Shown here: positions 37,371 to 44,440 of the stretch, piece after piece
How the letters are laid out: every line of letters starts with the position of its first letter
Position numbering within the stretch: position 1 is the stretch's first letter
Source: an uncultured Acetatifactor sp.
GTDB lineage: Bacteria; Bacillota; Clostridia; Lachnospirales; Lachnospiraceae
Assembly (NCBI GenBank): GCA_947627115.1
Contig: CANQUQ010000007.1
Coordinates: 1 to 64,000 of the forward strand
Length of the DNA stretch: 64,000 nucleotides
Direction: 5' to 3'
The notes under the pieces: model-generated
Told to the model about the DNA's origin: nothing
The model's input: the letters and a program-made list of their open reading frames with translations, nothing else
Databases searched by the model: none
Made by a program: the position numbers and the translations under genes

Positions 37371-39710
37371 ATGTATTGTCGGAAAAATAAATCAATCAGG
37401 CTTTTGACGATGCTGTTGACATTAAGCCTGTTGGCGGGGTGCGGAGCGTCTCAGGATCCGGAAAGCGGACAGGTCCCAAATGGACAGACATCAAGCGGGC
37501 AGGAATCCACCGACCAGACCTCCGGCTGGAAGCAGGCTCTGTTCTCCGCGCCGGACAGAAAGGAAAAGACATATTATCTGGCCGCGCAGGTCCCGTTAGA
37601 GAAAGATGCGGAAGCGGCCATTCTGGAGAGCTGCCTTGCAGCGGCAAAGATATCTCCGGAAGGCTGCAGGGTGGATTTCTGTTCCCAGGAGGACGGGAGA
37701 AGGGTGGGCTCCTCCGTCCTTTCCGGCAGCTACGAGACCTGTGAGGTCAGGGCCGGCAGGCAGGATGAGGCGGTGGTCTTCCTGAAGCCGTCAGGCTCCG
37801 ATGTCCGTGAGGTCTGGCTGGCGGATGCCGGAGGAAATACCGAACAGCTCGGCAGCATCGGCCCCTTCGATCTGCCGGAGGCGCCCTTCCCTCCTACCGT
37901 AAAGGACGTGGGAATCGCGGAGGACGGCACGGTCTTTGTGCGGTACTGGGTCTATATCCGGGCCAGGGATACGGGCCTGGAAAGACATCAGGATGCGTCG
38001 GAAGAAGCTTTGTATCTGACGAATCAAATCTATGTACTGGACGGAAAAGCGGGAGTGCGGGGACCGGTCAGCGAACCGGAGGACGTGGTCTCCGGAAGGG
38101 TCACGGCGAAAGGATATGAGATGACGGTAAAGGGCGAGGGCGGATGGTTCACGGAGACCGTTAAAAAAAGCGGGAATCTTTCTGCGCAGGAGAATGCGGA
38201 TGCCGCGTCCTGGCTGGAGGAGAGCGATCCCATGCTCCAATGGACCCTGGAGAAAACGCTATGGTATATCAAGGATAACGTACTCTGGAGACAGGACGAT
38301 TCGGCCGAAGAAGGCAGCAGGGTATTCGATCTGGCCACCTTTGGCTGTGCACAGGAGGAAATCAAGGCCCTGCGGGTGAGTAGTGAAGGAAAAATAGGAA
38401 TCCTTGCACAGAGCAATGGGGAGACTTCGTATCTGTGCATCGCGGAGGGAGAAGATGAGGTCACGGTCCTGACTCTGGCGGATATCGATACACAGCCGTA
38501 TTCGATCCTGCGCGAGGCGGTGACGGATTTTAACCGGACACATCAGGAATGCCGTGTGGAGATCGTGGATTATCTTGCGGAGGCCTCCGACTACGATGAC
38601 GCCGTCACCAAGCTGCATCTGGACCTTTCCAGGGGAAATGCACCGGATCTGCTGGTCACGTCCTCTATGCCGGACGGGGCCGTCTACTCTGAAAAAGGAA
38701 TGCTTTGCGATCTGTACGGGTTCATGGAGAATGATGAGGAAGTGAACCGAGAGACCGTAGTGCCGTCTGTCCTTCGGGCCTATGAGGAGAACGGCGGGCT
38801 CTATGTGCTGGCGCCCAACTTTGTCCTGTCGACATTGTACGGCCCGAAGTCCGTTGTGGGGGACGACATGAGGATGACCCTAAAAGATTTCCGGAAGCTC
38901 CTGGCAGAGAATCCGGACAAGGATGTCTCTATTGTCTTGGGGCTGGATACCCTGCTCTGTGCTGGCATGGATGATTTTATCGACTGGGAGAACGGTACAT
39001 GCAATTTTGACTGTGAAGAATTCCGGGAGCTCCTTAGATTCACCAGGGACGATCTGGCATCCAGAGAGTATGTGTTGCCGGACGGTTCCTACGGGAACGC
39101 CCAATTGTATGAAGATTACCGGAGCGGCAGAATCATGCTGACAATAGGGAGGATCGAAGATGTATGTGATTATTCTCTGATGCGGGAATTGTTCGGACAG
39201 GACATCACTTTGATCGGGTATCCGACGAACTCCGGTTCCGGCGCCTGTATTGAACTGACACCGGCGGAGGTGTCCATAATGAGCGCCTCCCAGAATCAGG
39301 ACAAGGCGTGGGAATTTCTGAAGTATTACTGCTCGTACGTTCCTTCGGAATCCGATTACTCCTATTATCAGGATGATTTCTCCATCTTGTCCTCCCGTCT
39401 GGAGGAACAGATGAAGGAGAGCCAGACGTCCTGGTATTCTACAAATGAATCGGGCCAGCAGGAAAAAATACCCAGAAAGTTCGGAGGCGATATATATGGT
39501 ACTATTTCCTATAATATCTATGAGGCATCGAAGGAGGATGCCGATGCCGTCGCGGCCCTGATTGAGAGCAGCGACACGAGGTATGGGATCTATTCCTCGA
39601 TCCTGCTTATCATCAGGGAGGAGGTCGAGCCCTACATGGAGGGACAGAAGACCGCCGAAGAAGTCAGCAGGATTGTCCAGAGCAGACTGAGCATCTATCT
39701 GGCGGAATAA
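37371..39710 (+). CDS. Large lipoprotein with C-terminal extracellular solute-binding domain
   Basis: A protein of 779 residues from ATG 37371, with a lipoprotein signal peptide and lipobox LLAGC. About 350 residues of beta-rich, beta-propeller-like or sensor-like sequence follow (with repeated units such as KDVGIAEDGTVFVRYW and EIKALRVSSEGKIGILAQ). A family 1-type solute-binding fold then occupies the C-terminal half (from LADIDTQPYSILREAVTDFNRTHQECRVEIVDY; GNAPDLLVTSSMPDGAVYSEKGMLCDL; DKAWEFLKYYC). No permease or ATPase is adjacent, so it may be a sensor or an orphan binding protein. It has higher GC than the sigma locus before it. A GTG at 37356 is an alternative start. A terminator follows. 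Confidence 0.75.
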   Translation: MYCRKNKSIRLLTMLLTLSLLAGCGASQDPESGQVPNGQTSSGQESTDQTSGWKQALFSAPDRKEKTYYLAAQVPLEKDAEAAILESCLAAAKISPEGCRVDFCSQEDGRRVGSSVLSGSYETCEVRAGRQDEAVVFLKPSGSDVREVWLADAGGNTEQLGSIGPFDLPEAPFPPTVKDVGIAEDGTVFVRYWVYIRARDTGLERHQDASEEALYLTNQIYVLDGKAGVRGPVSEPEDVVSGRVTAKGYEMTVKGEGGWFTETVKKSGNLSAQENADAASWLEESDPMLQWTLEKTLWYIKDNVLWRQDDSAEEGSRVFDLATFGCAQEEIKALRVSSEGKIGILAQSNGETSYLCIAEGEDEVTVLTLADIDTQPYSILREAVTDFNRTHQECRVEIVDYLAEASDYDDAVTKLHLDLSRGNAPDLLVTSSMPDGAVYSEKGMLCDLYGFMENDEEVNRETVVPSVLRAYEENGGLYVLAPNFVLSTLYGPKSVVGDDMRMTLKDFRKLLAENPDKDVSIVLGLDTLLCAGMDDFIDWENGTCNFDCEEFRELLRFTRDDLASREYVLPDGSYGNAQLYEDYRSGRIMLTIGRIEDVCDYSLMRELFGQDITLIGYPTNSGSGACIELTPAEVSIMSASQNQDKAWEFLKYYCSYVPSESDYSYYQDDFSILSSRLEEQMKESQTSWYSTNESGQQEKIPRKFGGDIYGTISYNIYEASKEDADAVAALIESSDTRYGIYSSILLIIREEVEPYMEGQKTAEEVSRIVQSRLSIYLAE

Positions 39711-39718
39711 GGAAACGA

Positions 39719-39759
39719 CAAAGAGCTGTTGCACCGATTTCGGTGCAGCAGCTCTTTAT
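39719..39759. terminator. Strong hairpin terminator, probably bidirectional
   Basis: AAAGAGCTG-TTGCACCG pairs with CGGTGCA-CAGCTCTTT around a four-base ATTT loop, with A-rich and T-rich flanks on the two sides. It lies after the lipoprotein and faces the SirTM gene end on the other strand. Confidence 0.8.
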
Positions 39760-39831
39760 CTACAGCAGCATTCTTTTAGTTTTTATTCGCTTTTTTGCTC
39801 TTTTATAATTCATGAGCATAAGCAAAGAAGA

Positions 39832-40740
39832 CTATAGAATATCACCGCTTTCCGCATACAATATTCTTACCACCTCCCCGATATCCGCATTAATCGCAAT
39901 ACTTCGATTCGCGATCTCCTCCGGGCAGACCGCCTCCCCGTAGTTGATGCACGCATAGACCGCCTTTGGATCCTCCGCCGTCATGCGCCAGAAGGGATAC
40001 TTGATAATGGCCGGGGTGTTGTAGCCCACCCCCAGCTCCAGGAACAATGTGCGCCGCCCCTGCCGGGCGTGCAGGAAATCCTCATACCGTTCCGCGGCCC
40101 TGTGCCAGCCCTCGTCCTCCACAAATTTGTCGTCGGCGCGCAGGTTCATGGTCATGGGCCTGCCGCAGTGGGGACAGACGGGCAGAAGCTTTGAAGGGAT
40201 CCGCATATCCCTTTGACGTTCCTTCATCTGCCGGATCGAGTCCTCGTTGTCGAAGGTCTCCTGGCAGCAGGGCCGGGAGCACTGAAACAGTCCAAAATCG
40301 CCCTGGGTGTAGAAAAGCCGCTTTTTATCAATGCCCGCTTTCTGAAAGCAATGGTCCACGTTCGTGGTGATCACAAAATAATCCTTGTTCCTGACCAGTG
40401 CAAGCAAGGTCTCATAGACCGGCTTCGGCGCATCGAGGTAGCGGTTGATGAAAATATACCGGCTCCAGTATGCCCAGTATTCCTCCGGCGAGGGATAAGG
40501 ATAAAATCCGCCCGAATACATATCCCGAAAGCCGTACCTGGCGGAAAAATCGGAAAAGTATTTTTCGAACCGCTCCCCGGAATAGGTAAGACCCGCCGCG
40601 GTAGACAGACCCGCGCCCGCGCCGATCACAACGGCCTCCGCCGAGTCCAGTGCCTCCCGGAGCCGCCGGATATTATCCGATGCCGTCAGTGCGTCCGAGC
40701 AATTCCCGGTAGATTTCGTAGTCCACGTTCTTGAAAACAT
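39832..40740 (-). CDS. Class M sirtuin (SirTM), protein ADP-ribosyltransferase type
   Basis: A 302-residue Sir2-fold protein: NAD site GAGAGLSTAAG and ITTNVDHCFQKAG, and a zinc module with cysteines in QCSRPCCQ and CPHCGRP. The position of the sirtuin catalytic His (usually HG) is Gln, in YTQGDFG. That change defines class M sirtuins, which ADP-ribosylate rather than deacetylate in the known examples. The start at 40740 is firmly supported by GGAGGTGATC (40745-40754), a ten-base perfect complement to the 16S tail, embedded in the upstream macrodomain gene. The two genes overlap by 68 bases. The lipoylated carrier (GcvH-L) and ligase seen in described SirTM operons are not present here. Confidence 0.87.
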   Translation of the reverse strand: MFSRTWTTKSTGNCSDALTASDNIRRLREALDSAEAVVIGAGAGLSTAAGLTYSGERFEKYFSDFSARYGFRDMYSGGFYPYPSPEEYWAYWSRYIFINRYLDAPKPVYETLLALVRNKDYFVITTNVDHCFQKAGIDKKRLFYTQGDFGLFQCSRPCCQETFDNEDSIRQMKERQRDMRIPSKLLPVCPHCGRPMTMNLRADDKFVEDEGWHRAAERYEDFLHARQGRRTLFLELGVGYNTPAIIKYPFWRMTAEDPKAVYACINYGEAVCPEEIANRSIAINADIGEVVRILYAESGDIL

Positions 40741-41452
40741 TGAAGATCACCTCCGTGTCGCCTCTGCAGCGCCGCACCGTCCGCACGGCGATCTCCGCCG
40801 CCAGCCTGTTGGGAAAATGAAATTCTCCGGTGGAGATACAGCAGAAGGCTACGCTTTTGATGTTCCATTTCCGCGCAAGCTCCAGACAGGAGCGATAGCA
40901 GGAAGCCAGCAGCTCCCGGTCCTGTCCGGTCACCCTGTCATGGATGATCGGGCCCACCGTGTGCAGGATGTATTCGCAGGGAAGATTGAAGGCTGGAGTG
41001 AGCTTGGCCTGCCCGGTCGGCTCCTCATGTCCCTGCTTTTCCATGATCGATCTGCAGGCAAGCCGAAGCTGCACCCCGGCGTAGGTGTGGATGCAGTTGT
41101 CGATACAGCCGTGGCAGGGGATGTAACAGCCGGTCATGCCGCTGTTTGCGGCATTCACCACGGCGCCGCATCTGAGAGCGGTAATGTCGCCCTGCCAGAG
41201 GTAGATGCCAGGCTCCAAGGGCGTCAGGTCGGCAATATCGGTAATGCCCTTGGCGGCGGTCTCCTCCTGCAGATACTCGTCCTGCACCGCCAGAAAGTCT
41301 TCCCCGATCGGCCGGGGCGGACGGACGTTCATCAGGGAGCGGATCAGCTTTTTCTGCTCCGTCCCGTCAGAGGGAACGCGTAGATTCCGGTACTGCGGCT
41401 GCTCGTCGAGAAGCCTTTGGATCAGAAATAATCTCTTTTTTTCCTGTGTCAT
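40673..41452 (-). CDS. Zinc-dependent macrodomain ADP-ribosyl hydrolase
   Basis: A 259-residue protein with an alpha-helical N-terminal extension (1-85) and a macrodomain (about 86-255). The macrodomain has DITALRCGAVVNAANSGMTGC, a cysteine/histidine metal loop IPCHGCIDNCIH, and the later ADP-ribose loops (HTVGPII; FCCISTGEFHFP). The Cys-His-Cys arrangement marks the zinc-containing macrodomains that sit with SirTM and remove ADP-ribose. AGGAGGACTGAC precedes the ATG at 41452. It is the first gene of the pair; SirTM begins inside its 3' end. Confidence 0.87.
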   Translation of the reverse strand: MTQEKKRLFLIQRLLDEQPQYRNLRVPSDGTEQKKLIRSLMNVRPPRPIGEDFLAVQDEYLQEETAAKGITDIADLTPLEPGIYLWQGDITALRCGAVVNAANSGMTGCYIPCHGCIDNCIHTYAGVQLRLACRSIMEKQGHEEPTGQAKLTPAFNLPCEYILHTVGPIIHDRVTGQDRELLASCYRSCLELARKWNIKSVAFCCISTGEFHFPNRLAAEIAVRTVRRCRGDTEVIFNVFKNVDYEIYRELLGRTDGIG

Positions 41453-41598
41453 GTCAGTCCTCCTGTCTTCCATTATACTACGGAGAACCGGGAAATTGGC
41501 AACATTGATTTTGGGATTTACGCAAGACCTGTCCGAGGCTATAATAAAATAAAGGCAGCTTGAGGCAGCAGACGGAAAGATTGTTGGGAGGTGCGGTA

Positions 41599-41826
41599 AT
41601 GGGAGAACTGACTAAGAAGAATACGGATACCGCCAATAAGATAAAGGCGGAGAATGTGGAGGATATCGTTGCGCTTCTGGACGGCTTTGCCCGGACAGAC
41701 GTTAGCAGAATGAAGCTCAACGTGGCGGAGGGCCGGGGAGAAGTGATCTCCAGACAGTATCACCACGGGCGCTGTGACATAGGAAGCCCCTGGGCCTGCG
41801 GGACGCCCTTTGACGTGCTGGAGTAG
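41599..41826 (+). CDS. Small conserved hypothetical protein
   Basis: A 75-residue acidic/basic protein (MGELTKKNTDTANKIKAENVEDIVALLDGFARTDVSRMKLN...). I do not recognise the family. It has no signal or membrane segment. The last third, with YHHGRCDIGSPWACGTPFD, holds two Cys and two His close together, which could bind a metal. GGGAGGTG before ATG 41599 is an excellent ribosome site, which supports that the gene is real. It lies between the divergent macrodomain gene and the ABC transporter promoter. Confidence 0.6.
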   Translation: MGELTKKNTDTANKIKAENVEDIVALLDGFARTDVSRMKLNVAEGRGEVISRQYHHGRCDIGSPWACGTPFDVLE

Positions 41827-41857
41827 AAGAGTTTTTCACAAGGGAATATAAAAGGGA

Positions 41858-41886
41858 TTGACAAACGATTTATAGATAAGTATAAT
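41858..41886 (+). promoter_or_regulatory. Consensus promoter of the amino-acid ABC operon
   Basis: TTGACA (41858-41863), exactly 17 bases, then TATAAT (41881-41886): a perfect housekeeping promoter 67 bases before the binding-protein start. Between it and the start, at about 41896-41920, lie ATACCCC and ACTAGGAAA, which could be an operator because so strong a promoter usually needs a repressor. The operator is speculative. Confidence 0.75.
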
Positions 41887-41952
41887 AAAATCCAATATAC
41901 CCCAGTAAATCACTAGGAAATCTATAAAATATAAGCGGAGGATTTTATTATT

Positions 41953-42750
41953 ATGAAGAAAAGAGTATTAAGTCTGGTGCTCACGGTCAGTCTTTTGGCG
42001 TCTCTGGGTCTTGCCGGCTGCGGCAGACAGGCGGGAGATCAGTTGAAGGATATTCAGGATAAGGGAAAGATCGTCTTTGCCATGGAAGGCAACTGGGCTC
42101 CCTGGACCTATCACGACGAGAGCGGCGAGCTGGTGGGCTTCGACACGGAGGTGGGCAGGCTGATTGCCGGAAAGCTGGGTGTTGAGGCGGAGTTTGTGGA
42201 AGGTGATTGGGAAGGCCTGTTCGCAGGACTGGACAACGGCCGTTACGATGCGGTGATCAACGGAGTGGAGATCACGGACGAGCGTTCGGAAAAGTATGAT
42301 TTCACCGATCCTTACGGTTATATTCACACCGCGCTGATCGTGAGGAGCGATAATACGGAAATCAATACATTTGAGGATCTTGCGGGCAAGACTACCGCGA
42401 ACAGCCTCAACAGTACCTATCAGTATCTGGCCCAGGATTACGGCGCCGAGGTGAGCCATGTGGAAGCGCTGAACGATACGTTGGAAATGGTGATCTCCGG
42501 ACGTGTGGACGCTACCCTGAACGCAGAGGTCTCCTATTATGATTACATGAACCAGCACCCGGAGGCGGAGCTGAAGATCGCAGCGCTCACCGAGGACGCT
42601 TCTCTGGTGTCCATTCCTCTGCGCAAGGGCGAGGAGACGGCGAATCTTCGCCAGGCGATCAATCAGGCGATCAAGGAACTGAGAGAATCCGGCGAGCTTG
42701 CGGCGCTTTCCGAGAAGTATTTCGGAATGGACATCACCGGCAGCAACTGA
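41953..42750 (+). CDS. Amino-acid ABC transporter substrate-binding lipoprotein (cystine-type)
   Basis: A 265-residue lipoprotein with lipobox LGLAGC and a family 3 periplasmic-binding-protein fold. The block MEGNWAPWTYHDESGELVGFDTEVGRLI and the end LSEKYFGMDIT resemble FliY/TcyA-type cystine-binding proteins, so cystine or a related polar amino acid is the likely ligand (inference). GCGGAGG lies upstream of the ATG. The permease and ATPase genes follow in the same operon under a perfect consensus promoter. Confidence 0.88.
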   Translation: MKKRVLSLVLTVSLLASLGLAGCGRQAGDQLKDIQDKGKIVFAMEGNWAPWTYHDESGELVGFDTEVGRLIAGKLGVEAEFVEGDWEGLFAGLDNGRYDAVINGVEITDERSEKYDFTDPYGYIHTALIVRSDNTEINTFEDLAGKTTANSLNSTYQYLAQDYGAEVSHVEALNDTLEMVISGRVDATLNAEVSYYDYMNQHPEAELKIAALTEDASLVSIPLRKGEETANLRQAINQAIKELRESGELAALSEKYFGMDITGSN

Positions 42751-42769
42751 GACCGGCGAGGGAGGCATC

Positions 42770-43477
42770 ATGACAGAACGACTTGCCAATATACTAATAT
42801 CTGCATTTCCGGATATGCTGGCAGCCGGGTTTAAGATAACGATTCCGCTGACGGTCCTTTCCTTTGTGTTCGGCATGGTGCTGGCTCTCCTTTTGGCCAT
42901 TGTGCAGGTGGCGAATGTCAAGGTGCTGAAGCAGATTTCCCAGGTCTATATCTGGTTCTTCAGAGGGACGCCGCTCCTGGTGCAGCTTTTCATCATTTAC
43001 TTTGGCCTGCCGTCGGTGGGCATTGTGCTGCCGGCATTTCCGGCAGCAGTCATAGCCTTTGGCATGAACGTGGCAGCCTACAATGCGGAGGCGATCCGCG
43101 CCGCTATCCTTGCGGTGCCTGTAGGACAGACGGAGGCGGCCTATCTGATTGGACTGACTTATCCCAAGCTGATGATCCGGATCGTTCTGCCCCAGGCGTT
43201 TCCCATTGCGTTTCCGTCTCTTTTCAACAATCTGATCTCACTGCTGAAGGATACGTCTCTGGCATCCTGTATCACCATTGTGGAGCTGATGGCAACGGCA
43301 AAGCAGATCGTGGGGCGGACCTACGAATCTCTCGCTCTTTATATTGAAGCGGCAATTATTTATCTGATCTTCAGCACGGTCCTGACGTGGGTACAGGGAT
43401 TTCTGGAGAAGCGTCTGGGCTGGGGGACAAAGGACGTAAAGCCGAAAAGGCGCTCAGGGCTGAAAGCGGGGATATAG
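42770..43477 (+). CDS. Amino-acid ABC transporter permease
   Basis: A 235-residue membrane protein of the HisM/GlnP type with about five helices, the Pro-x-x-Leu-x-Gln loop (FRGTPLLVQLFIIYFG) and the EAA loop (EAAYLIGLTYPKLMIRIVLPQAF). The start at 42770 follows GAGGGAGG. A longer frame overlaps the binding-protein gene but lacks a ribosome site. It is between the binding protein and the ATPase. Confidence 0.92.
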   Translation: MTERLANILISAFPDMLAAGFKITIPLTVLSFVFGMVLALLLAIVQVANVKVLKQISQVYIWFFRGTPLLVQLFIIYFGLPSVGIVLPAFPAAVIAFGMNVAAYNAEAIRAAILAVPVGQTEAAYLIGLTYPKLMIRIVLPQAFPIAFPSLFNNLISLLKDTSLASCITIVELMATAKQIVGRTYESLALYIEAAIIYLIFSTVLTWVQGFLEKRLGWGTKDVKPKRRSGLKAGI

Positions 43478-43480
43478 CGT

Positions 43481-44251
43481 ATGCTGGAAGTAAGGCAGTT
43501 GTATAAGTCTTTTGGCAGTGAAGGCGTGCTGAGAGGCATTGATTTTAAAGTGAACAAGGGGGAGGTCGTGGCGGTGCTGGGCCCCAGCGGTTCCGGTAAG
43601 ACCACGCTTCTCCGGTGCATCAGTTTTCTGGAGAGGGCACAGCAGGGCGAGCTGATCTTTGGAGACCTGCGGCATGACATGAGCCACATCGGCAAGAGGA
43701 TGATACGGCAGTTCCGGATGCAGATGGGCTTTGTCTTTCAGAATTTTAATCTGTTCCGGAATATGACGGCGCTCCGGAATGTGATGGAGGGCCTTACCGC
43801 CGCCCGCAAAATGCCCAGACGGGAAGCGGAAGAAATTGCGCGGGAAATGTTGAAGAAGGTGGGCATGGAGGATCGCGCCGACTATTATCCCGACCAGCTC
43901 TCCGGCGGACAGCAGCAGCGGGTAGCCATTGCCCGCGCTATGGCTACGAATCCCAAGATCATCTTATTTGACGAGCCGACCTCCGCACTGGATCCGGAGC
44001 TGACAGGCGAGGTCCTGGATGTGATGAAAAAGCTGGCGGAGGAGGGAACTACCATGGTGGTGGTGACTCACGAGATCGGTTTTGCAAGAGAGGTGGCGGA
44101 CCGGGTCGTATTTATGGAGGACGGTCTGATCGTGGAAGAGGCCGGCGCCGAAGAGTTTTTCCGGAATCCTAAAAAGGAGCGGACCGTTCAGTTCCTGCGC
44201 CGGGTACTTACCGGTTCTGAGGCCGTCGGTCAGGATACCTCCGCCGGATAA
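43481..44251 (+). CDS. Amino-acid ABC transporter ATP-binding protein
   Basis: A 256-residue ABC ATPase with Walker [11 protein letters not shown] loop (VFQNFNLF), signature [15 protein letters not shown], Walker [15 protein letters not shown] and switch His (VTHEIGFA). It resembles GlnQ/TcyC. It starts three bases after the permease. A terminator follows. The three genes make a complete importer; no second permease is present. Confidence 0.93.
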   Translation: MLEVRQLYKSFGSEGVLRGIDFKVNKGEVVAVLGPSGSGKTTLLRCISFLERAQQGELIFGDLRHDMSHIGKRMIRQFRMQMGFVFQNFNLFRNMTALRNVMEGLTAARKMPRREAEEIAREMLKKVGMEDRADYYPDQLSGGQQQRVAIARAMATNPKIILFDEPTSALDPELTGEVLDVMKKLAEEGTTMVVVTHEIGFAREVADRVVFMEDGLIVEEAGAEEFFRNPKKERTVQFLRRVLTGSEAVGQDTSAG

Positions 44252-44265
44252 TTTTAGGATTACAG

Positions 44266-44293
44266 CGCACAGGGATACAGCCTGTGCGTTTTT
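44266..44293 (+). terminator. Terminator after the ABC operon
   Basis: CGCACAGG pairs with CCTGTGCG across a seven-base loop, followed by five T. Confidence 0.8.
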
Positions 44294-44353
44294 GCGTATT
44301 AAATATTGCTGAAGGCTTCATATTTTTTTTACAAAAGTTTTATATATATGTAA

Positions 44354-44382
44354 ATGACAGGATGACAAAAAGGTTGTATAAT
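44354..44382 (+). promoter_or_regulatory. Promoter for the MMPL-GLUG operon
   Basis: ATGACA (44354-44359), 17 bases, TATAAT (44377-44382), 58 bases before the MMPL start. Confidence 0.6.
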
Positions 44383-44440
44383 TATGCGGTTGAGAATGAC
44401 CGGCACAAAAGCTTATGAGGAAATACAAAGGGGTGATAAA

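Noticed and set aside
39832..40740. Reading the sirtuin as an ordinary deacetylase (CobB)
   Set aside because: The catalytic His is Gln (TQGDFG) and a zinc macrodomain gene overlaps it, both marks of the SirTM class.
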